Virus record (IMG/VR): IMGVR_UViG_3300046542_000187
Location: 1 to 41,305 of that record
Length of the DNA: 41,305 nt
Origin: a virus
Strand: one strand, 5' to 3'
The notes under the pieces: model-generated
Database searches by the model: none
What the model saw: only the letters and a program-made list of their open reading frames with translations
What the model was told of the DNA's origin: nothing
Part shown: positions 37,146 through 41,305 of the stretch, piece after piece
Layout of the letters: each line of letters opens with the position of its first letter
Numbering within the stretch: the stretch's first letter is position 1
Position numbers and translations under genes: made by a program

Positions 37146-37234
37146 TGAATTTCATCGCCGCCTGGGCATTGCTGTCAGTCCTCGCCGTCATTGCCGCGTG
37201 CTGCCTGTTTCATAACGGGCTCTCGGAAAGCTGA
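37139..37234 (+). CDS. 31-residue membrane peptide
   Basis: The frame overlaps the previous stop and encodes Leu-Met-Asn-Phe-Ile-Ala-Ala-Trp-Ala-Leu-Leu-Ser-Val-Leu-Ala-Val-Ile-Ala-Ala-Cys-Cys, one membrane segment with a possible lipobox-like end, then a short tail. Coupling supports it. Function unknown. Confidence 0.52.
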   Translation: MLMNFIAAWALLSVLAVIAACCLFHNGLSES

Positions 37235-37266
37235 GGCACACCTCATAAACGGCAAGGAGTTTTTGA

Positions 37267-37569
37267 ATGAGTGAAGTAATTTTTAATGCGTGCGACCTGA
37301 GAGCATCTCAGAAAGTTGTTCAGCTTGAAGACTGGAATGCAGCCCAGTCCGAGCTGGCTGCTTTGCGGGAAGAGCTGGCCAAGGTCAACCGCGAGAAAAA
37401 CGATGTGGCGTATCGAGCCAACGAAACTTTCGAGCGGTTGAACTCCATGACCATTTCCAAGGCGGCCATGCGAAACAAGTTGAAGCAGTGCCTAACCGAC
37501 GCCGAGCGCCGACAGAAAGCGTTCGATGACTTTGACCCGCCAGATAACGATTTTGGAGAGCCGCTGTGA
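37267..37569 (+). CDS. 100-residue coiled-coil protein
   Basis: The start has AAGGAG upstream. It has a heptad-rich middle (Glu-Leu-Ala-Ala-Leu-Arg-Glu-Glu-Leu-Ala-Lys-Val) and an acidic C terminus. Proteins of this kind are common in accessory runs of Pseudomonas phages next to Ea22-like genes. It is coupled by ATGA to the methyltransferase-like gene. Confidence 0.65.
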   Translation: MSEVIFNACDLRASQKVVQLEDWNAAQSELAALREELAKVNREKNDVAYRANETFERLNSMTISKAAMRNKLKQCLTDAERRQKAFDDFDPPDNDFGEPL

Positions 37570-38288
37570 AGCCAGTCGCAATTTTTCTCTATGACTACAC
37601 CGGCCTGATGGCTCAGCCATGGCTCGATGCTGGTTACGAGTGCTGGCTGTTCGACGGCCAGCACAAGGAAGGCATCACAAGGGAAGGCAATCTGTTCAAG
37701 GTCGGCATGTGGTTCTACCACGATCAGATCGACAAGCATGCAGCGGATATCGCGCGAATGGTCGGGGGTCGGGCTGACTTCATTTTCAGCTTCCCGGAAT
37801 GCACGGACATGACCAATGCAGGCTCAAAGCACTGGGCCAAGAAACGCCTAGAGAATCCGAACTTCTTGGATGAGGCAGTTGCACTGGCAAAGCTGGCTCC
37901 CGCCGTAGCCAAGGCGTGCAACTGTGACTGCTGGGGCGCTGAGAACCCAGTCGGCAAGCTGTCGACGCTTTGGAGGAAGCCAGACTTCAAGTTCCATCCG
38001 TGCGAATACGGCGACTATCTGCCTGAGGACGACTGTCATCCGCTGTACCCGGAGGTCTATCCACCTCGTGATGCTTACAACAAGAACACCTGCATCTGGA
38101 AGGGCCCAGGCTTCGTAGAGCCTGAGCGCAAACCGATCCCGGCGCTTCACAAGGACAACCCTGGATGGAAGAAGTGCGGCGGAAAGTCGACGCGCACAAA
38201 GAACATTCGCAGCGCCACGCCAAGGGGCTGGGTAATTGCTGCATTCCAGGCAAACCACAAACCCACCGAATCGGGAGCAAGCGAATGA
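37566..38288 (+). CDS. DNA C5-methyltransferase-like protein with altered motif IV
   Basis: This 240-residue protein has the outline of a C5-cytosine methyltransferase. Motif I-like Phe-Leu-Tyr-Asp-Tyr-Thr-Gly-Leu-Met is followed by a motif II acidic residue in Leu-Phe-Asp-Gly-Gln-His. Motif IV reads Phe-Ser-Phe-Pro-Glu-Cys-Thr-Asp-Met where the family has Pro-Pro-Cys-Gln, and a motif VI-like Ala-Glu-Asn-Pro-Val-Gly-Lys-Leu is present. The Cys is kept, but the preceding Pro is Glu and the target-recognition region is very short. It may modify phage DNA against restriction, act on another substrate, or be a non-catalytic relative. ATGA-coupled on both sides. Confidence 0.65.
   Translation: MKPVAIFLYDYTGLMAQPWLDAGYECWLFDGQHKEGITREGNLFKVGMWFYHDQIDKHAADIARMVGGRADFIFSFPECTDMTNAGSKHWAKKRLENPNFLDEAVALAKLAPAVAKACNCDCWGAENPVGKLSTLWRKPDFKFHPCEYGDYLPEDDCHPLYPEVYPPRDAYNKNTCIWKGPGFVEPERKPIPALHKDNPGWKKCGGKSTRTKNIRSATPRGWVIAAFQANHKPTESGASE
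38274..38288 (+). repeat. 15-bp repeat at a gene start, copy 1 (copy 2 at 38437-38451)
   Basis: GGAGCAAGCGAATGA occurs exactly at the ribosome site and start codon of the gene at 38285 and again at 38437-38451 before the gene at 38448. The repeat may mark a past exchange or duplication junction. Confidence 0.7.
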
Positions 38289-38437
38289 AAGGGCTGATCT
38301 GGAAGTTGCGAGCCTACCGCTACATGCGCAGTCGTATCGGTTGGGCTCGATGGGAAATGGTCGCCTCGCTATACGAATCCTTTCCAGGTTGGTCGCCGGA
38401 AGAGGCTATCAACGAAGACTTGAGCTATTGGAATTAG
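38285..38437 (+). CDS. 50-residue basic/aromatic peptide
   Basis: An ATGA-coupled frame has Leu-Ile-Trp-Lys-Leu-Arg-Ala-Tyr-Arg-Tyr-Met-Arg-Ser-Arg-Ile-Gly-Trp-Ala-Arg-Trp, then an acidic end with Ser-Pro-Glu-Glu-Ala. It resembles small hypothetical proteins of Pseudomonas phages. Function unknown. Confidence 0.6.
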   Translation: MKGLIWKLRAYRYMRSRIGWARWEMVASLYESFPGWSPEEAINEDLSYWN

Positions 38438-38447
38438 GAGCAAGCGA

Positions 38448-39320
38448 ATGAGCAGTAAAATTGAAGTGTCGCGAGAACTGGCAGACCGACTGACCAGCAA
38501 GGCGAGCTGTATTCGCCGAGAGGCAATGAAAGAACTCCGCATCCTACTCGCCGCCCATGTCGTCGAGCGCCAGCCGGTGGAGACGGAAGAGTGGGTAAAC
38601 CCAAGGCCGATATGTGATTCCATAAGCGATGAACTGGCGCTTGAGGTTTTCCAAAAACGAATGATCTTGAAAATGGAGAAATCATCCAGAAATGGAAGGC
38701 ACGGCTGGCAGTCCTTCACACAAGATCAGCTGAACAAAATGCTTCACACACATCTGGCAAAAGGTGATCCCGTTGATGTGGCAAATTTTTGCATGATGCT
38801 TGATGCGCTCGGGATGCGAACGTTCGCCGCCCCGGCCGAACTCGCCGAACTGCAAGCCACCATTGACCATTTGCGTAATGACCTTGAAGGTACGCGGCTG
38901 CTGGCCGCTGATCAGCTTCTGAAAATCAACCGGCTGACGGCGGAGAACGAGCGTATACAACGAGTCGCCGACAATTATAGCGCTCTACTGATGGATGCTA
39001 ATGCCGAAATCGAGCGGCTGAAGGCTGGGCACGGTGAGCCGGTGTATCAAGTTCGGACGCATGGCTCTGACTGCTGGGAGGATATCTCCGGTGAGTCACT
39101 GGAAATGTGTAAGTGCCAGCCCGAAGAGTACGAAGTCCGCAAGCTCTACACCTCGCAGCCCGCGCCGGTATCGGTGGTGCTGCCAATCGCATCAGACTTC
39201 TACGTTGAAGTTTTCAAGATGTACGGGTTTGGCCCTCAGAATCTGTGCATGCTGAATGGAAAGGATCTTGAGCGAATTTGGAACGCCTGCCTCGACAAGG
39301 TCAAGGAGCTGAATCAATGA
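38448..39320 (+). CDS. Ea22-like accessory protein, 290 residues
   Basis: This looks like a mosaic protein. An N-terminal helical part is followed by a central coiled coil (about residues 130-190, Glu-Leu-Gln-Ala-Thr-Ile-Asp-His-Leu). The block Tyr-Gln-Val-Arg-Thr-His-Gly-Ser-Asp-Cys-Trp-Glu-Asp-Ile with Glu-Val-Arg-Lys-Leu-Tyr-Thr-Ser-Gln-Pro comes next, as in Ead/Ea22-like phage proteins. The start has the 15-bp repeated ribosome site. Such genes lie in the early left arm of many lambdoid phages and are not essential; function unknown. Confidence 0.7.
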   Translation: MSSKIEVSRELADRLTSKASCIRREAMKELRILLAAHVVERQPVETEEWVNPRPICDSISDELALEVFQKRMILKMEKSSRNGRHGWQSFTQDQLNKMLHTHLAKGDPVDVANFCMMLDALGMRTFAAPAELAELQATIDHLRNDLEGTRLLAADQLLKINRLTAENERIQRVADNYSALLMDANAEIERLKAGHGEPVYQVRTHGSDCWEDISGESLEMCKCQPEEYEVRKLYTSQPAPVSVVLPIASDFYVEVFKMYGFGPQNLCMLNGKDLERIWNACLDKVKELNQ

Positions 39321-39345
39321 TCGCCATTTTGGAGGGTGGTTCAAA

Positions 39346-39762
39346 ATGAACATCAAATCGATAATAGTCGGAGCGCTAGCTCCAGAACTTATGGCTGAAA
39401 ACGAGAAGCTTCAGCATAAGAACGTCAGCCTACGCGGCACCCTTCGCAAGCGTCACAAACAGCACGAATCACGCGCCGGCACCATTAAAAGCCTTAACGC
39501 TACCATCTTGAAAATGGAGGCGCGCATTGCTGAGCTGGAAGGAAACCCACTTCCAACAATATTGGATATAAAGGCCGCTGCGAGGCAGGTAGATCCAAGC
39601 AAGGTACAAAAATATCGCGATTACATAGAGGCCCGGCGACAGAAAGGAATAATCAACGCGTTGCGCGAATTGATTTCGGAAGAAGAATTTCTCGAGATCT
39701 GCGCCAAATTCAACACAATGAGCGACGAAGAATTGGATGATGGATGGGGGCTAACGAAATGA
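39346..39762 (+). CDS. 138-residue coiled-coil accessory protein
   Basis: The N terminus is Asn-Ile-Lys-Ser-Ile-Ile-Val-Gly-Ala-Leu-Ala-Pro-Glu. Residues about 15-70 form a coiled coil, and the C-terminal part is helical with Ile-Ser-Glu-Glu-Glu-Phe-Leu-Glu-Ile-Cys. The base composition is slightly more AT-rich than its neighbours (ATA, AAA and AAT codons), a hint of recent transfer. Function unknown. Confidence 0.62.
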   Translation: MNIKSIIVGALAPELMAENEKLQHKNVSLRGTLRKRHKQHESRAGTIKSLNATILKMEARIAELEGNPLPTILDIKAAARQVDPSKVQKYRDYIEARRQKGIINALRELISEEEFLEICAKFNTMSDEELDDGWGLTK

Positions 39763-39800
39763 TCGCCCTCGCCTGGTTCTACTGCGTGTACTGCCGCTGA
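39759..39800 (+). CDS. possible 13-residue hydrophobic leader peptide
   Basis: An ATGA overlap with the preceding stop begins Met-Ile-Ala-Leu-Ala-Trp-Phe-Tyr-Cys and ends at TGA 39798-39800. It is too short to judge alone; coupling is the only support. It may be the remnant of a longer membrane peptide. The next 70 bases hold no gene. Confidence 0.25.
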   Translation: MIALAWFYCVYCR

Positions 39801-39873
39801 GCTTCATCCCTCCAGTTGTAACCCCGAATTGACTACTCCCCTGCTTGCCGCCCCGCGCGGCCGGAGCATCCCC

Positions 39874-40080
39874 ATGTCTCAACTTGAAATCCGAGAAGGC
39901 GCCCGGTTCGCGGCGCAGATGCTGTTCGACGCCAGTCGCACGCCACGCAGCGCATACGACGAGCGCGGGCCCATTGAAACCGTCTCCTGCACCCTGGAAC
40001 AACGGCTCGACACTTGGCCGGTGGACTACGCACGCGGGATCAAAATGAAGATCGACGAGGTGCGCCATGGCCGCATATGA
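39874..40080 (+). CDS. 68-residue accessory protein, unknown
   Basis: ATG 39874 has GGAG eight bases before it; the open frame to 39829 lacks a ribosome site. The protein has Glu-Gly-Ala-Arg-Phe-Ala-Ala-Gln-Met-Leu-Phe-Asp and Leu-Asp-Thr-Trp-Pro-Val-Asp-Tyr-Ala. It overlaps the next gene by 14 bases. Function unknown. Confidence 0.62.
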   Translation: MSQLEIREGARFAAQMLFDASRTPRSAYDERGPIETVSCTLEQRLDTWPVDYARGIKMKIDEVRHGRI

Positions 40081-40279
40081 CATTCACGAACGGCGCGAGG
40101 ATGGTGGAGTCGGCAAGCTGCTCGACGTCATCGACCGCCAGCCAGAACACCGCAAGACCGACCAGTTCGTCGAGTTCGACGGCGAGATGCACAAGGTCAT
40201 GACCGGCATCCGCAACTTCATCATCGTCACCCAAGAGCGCTGGGCGCGGGTGTCGGCTGCGGCTTGGAGGAAGATATGA
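40067..40279 (+). CDS. 70-residue accessory protein, unknown
   Basis: This small charged protein has Tyr-Asp-Ile-His-Glu-Arg-Arg-Glu-Asp and Phe-Val-Glu-Phe-Asp-Gly-Glu-Met-His-Lys-Val, then a hydrophobic strand Phe-Ile-Ile-Val-Thr. It overlaps both neighbours. Function unknown. Confidence 0.6.
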   Translation: MAAYDIHERREDGGVGKLLDVIDRQPEHRKTDQFVEFDGEMHKVMTGIRNFIIVTQERWARVSAAAWRKI

Positions 40280-40611
40280 GCACTGCTCACGATTGGAAGA
40301 GAATCGATATTGACTGGTACAAATGCGCGGCCTGTGGAAGTCAGATCTCTGCGCTGGCTGATTATGCCGCGACGAAATTTGGTTGCGCTGGCGCCGCGCC
40401 AAAAGCCGAATACACCGCCGTCGACATGGCCAACGCCGCGGCTGACGGGTTCAGGGATGGGGCGGCGAGCAAGGAAAAGATCATCGACGCCCTACTCAAC
40501 CACTGCGAAGACGGCGAGTGCCACGTCTGCAGCCAGATCATTTGCCCGCACGGCGACGGCATGCACTTTCACCATGACGGCTGCCCGTCTTGCGCGCAGG
40601 AGCCAACATGA
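40276..40611 (+). CDS. 111-residue Cys/His-rich protein
   Basis: From ATG 40276 (ATGA overlap) it has Tyr-Lys-Cys-Ala-Ala-Cys-Gly-Ser near the start. A dense C-terminal group contains Cys-His-Val-Cys, Cys-Pro-His-Gly-Asp, His-Phe-His-His-Asp-Gly-Cys-Pro-Ser-Cys. At least two metal sites are likely. Function unknown; a nucleic-acid or host-protein binding role is possible. Confidence 0.65.
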   Translation: MSTAHDWKRIDIDWYKCAACGSQISALADYAATKFGCAGAAPKAEYTAVDMANAAADGFRDGAASKEKIIDALLNHCEDGECHVCSQIICPHGDGMHFHHDGCPSCAQEPT

Positions 40612-41102
40612 CCGACTACAGCGACCTTAAACGAATGGCCGAATGTGCGACCGGGTTCACTGATATGAGTTTGGCGCCGGATGTAGTGCTTGGGCTGATA
40701 GCCGAGAATGAGCGCCTTGCATCCATGGCAAGGATGTCGCGCATATGGGCAGAGATGGCGGTGCATGAACAGGTAGGGCGCGCCACCACCAATGCGCTGC
40801 TGGTGATGTGGGATAGAGACCAGCTCAAGGCAGAGAATACAAAACTGCTATGTCATGTCCAGACGATGATCGACCAGACGACTCCGCTTGTGCCTGTACC
40901 TGGCGATCCAATGTGGAGCCGGCGCATAACCATTAACGAGCTAAGAGCCGCTCTGGCCGAATGCACTGCATCGCTCGAAGGCGAAATACTGCAGAAATAC
41001 CACGGACAGAAGCCAGAAGACATGCATCCGGTCACGCGCCGCGATTATGACCGCGACATGGCAGAGATCAACGGCTACAAGGCACTGAGCAAGGAGGGTT
41101 GA
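40608..41102 (+). CDS. Ea22-like accessory protein, 164 residues
   Basis: It starts Met-Thr-Asp-Tyr-Ser-Asp-Leu-Lys-Arg-Met-Ala-Glu. It carries Val-Leu-Gly-Leu-Ile-Ala-Glu-Asn-Glu-Arg-Leu and a second Leu-Lys-Ala-Glu-Asn helix, the repeated pattern of Ead/Ea22-like phage proteins. It lies just before alpA and overlaps the preceding gene by ATGA. Function unknown. Confidence 0.68.
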   Translation: MTDYSDLKRMAECATGFTDMSLAPDVVLGLIAENERLASMARMSRIWAEMAVHEQVGRATTNALLVMWDRDQLKAENTKLLCHVQTMIDQTTPLVPVPGDPMWSRRITINELRAALAECTASLEGEILQKYHGQKPEDMHPVTRRDYDRDMAEINGYKALSKEG

Positions 41103-41103
41103 G

Positions 41104-41305
41104 ATGAAGACAACCATCGAAAGCATTGATCGTTTCCTGCGCCTCGACGAGGTGCTGCACACCACCGGCCTGGGCCGTAACACGGTTTATCGTCGCATCC
41201 GGGAGGGAACCTTCCCAAAACAGGTTAGAATAGGCCCCAACTCGGTGGCCTGGCGCCAGTCGGCAATCGCTCAATGGATGCTCGATTTGACCCCCAGCAA
41301 CGATC
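41104..41305 (+). CDS. alpA: AlpA-family excisionase/regulator, 5' part
   Basis: This is a winged-helix protein of the AlpA/Xis type. It starts at 41104 after AAGGAGG and continues across the window end to base 105 (71 residues in all). The recognition region is Phe-Leu-Arg-Leu-Asp-Glu-Val, then Thr-Gly-Leu-Gly-Arg-Asn-Thr-Val-Tyr-Arg-Arg-Ile-Arg-Glu-Gly-Thr-Phe-Pro. It is the last gene of the left early operon and lies next to the candidate attP and int. It probably directs excision with the integrase and may regulate int. Confidence 0.88.
   Translation, partial: MKTTIESIDRFLRLDEVLHTTGLGRNTVYRRIREGTFPKQVRIGPNSVAWRQSAIAQWMLDLTPSND
41215..41305. repeat. terminal direct repeat, right copy
   Basis: Identical to bases 1-91; see the left copy. 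It starts at a codon boundary inside alpA. Confidence 0.9.

Overview
This window looks like the complete genome of a temperate, P22/lambda-type short-tailed (podovirus-like) phage of a Pseudomonas host. It is assembled as a circle and cut open inside an alpA-type excisionase gene. The first and last 91 bases are identical, and the alpA reading frame runs unbroken from the right end into the left end, so the unit genome would be about 41,214 bp. The evidence for phage is a full set of virion, lysis, lysogeny, replication and recombination genes. The Pseudomonas assignment is inference from the high GC, codon choice and the style of the small accessory genes.

Layout, left to right. (1) 1-1546: end of alpA, a candidate attP with paired repeats and an inverted-repeat core, and a P4-type tyrosine integrase on the plus strand. 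(2) 1508-21.2 kb, minus strand: the late operon, read from right to left. It runs holin-like proteins, a PD-(D/E)XK nuclease-like protein, terminase small and large subunits, portal, scaffold, coat, decoration and connector proteins, internal (injection) proteins including a lytic transglycosylase, tail fibre and its chaperone, a GH19 endolysin, and nested Rz/Rz1. (3) 21.2-28.9 kb, minus strand: the early 'right' operon read from cro: small DNA-binding proteins, an O-like initiator carrying an origin-like repeat cluster, a DnaB-type helicase, NinB, NinG, an HNH nuclease, a metallophosphoesterase and antiterminator Q. A late promoter and terminators follow Q, a lambda pR'/tR'-like arrangement. 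(4) 28.9-30.2 kb: the immunity region: cro, operators, CI-like LexA-fold repressor, a periplasmic Rap1a/Tai-like gene in the rex position, a terminator, and a second operator set over a plus-strand early promoter. (5) 30.2-41.3 kb, plus strand: the early 'left' operon. It opens with about 1 kb that is mostly strongly structured non-coding sequence. It continues with many small overlapping ATGA-coupled genes, an ERF annealing protein with a YqaJ-type exonuclease, a C5-methyltransferase-like protein and Ea22-like proteins, and ends in alpA.

How it works together (inference from family knowledge). CI represses pR and pL through shared TTAAGC-NN-GCTTAA operators. On induction, cleaved CI frees cro/O/helicase/Q to the left and recombination/excision genes to the right. 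Q then lets polymerase pass the terminators ahead of the late operon. Integrase and AlpA act on the att region lying between their genes.

The least explained part is 30.2-31.2 kb. It contains two blocks of consecutive hairpins, including a 10-bp perfect helix that closes about 150 nt, a boxA-like element, and a terminator that a coding frame runs through. I regard it as the best candidate for an undescribed RNA element. No tRNA, rRNA, CRISPR array or insertion sequence was seen.
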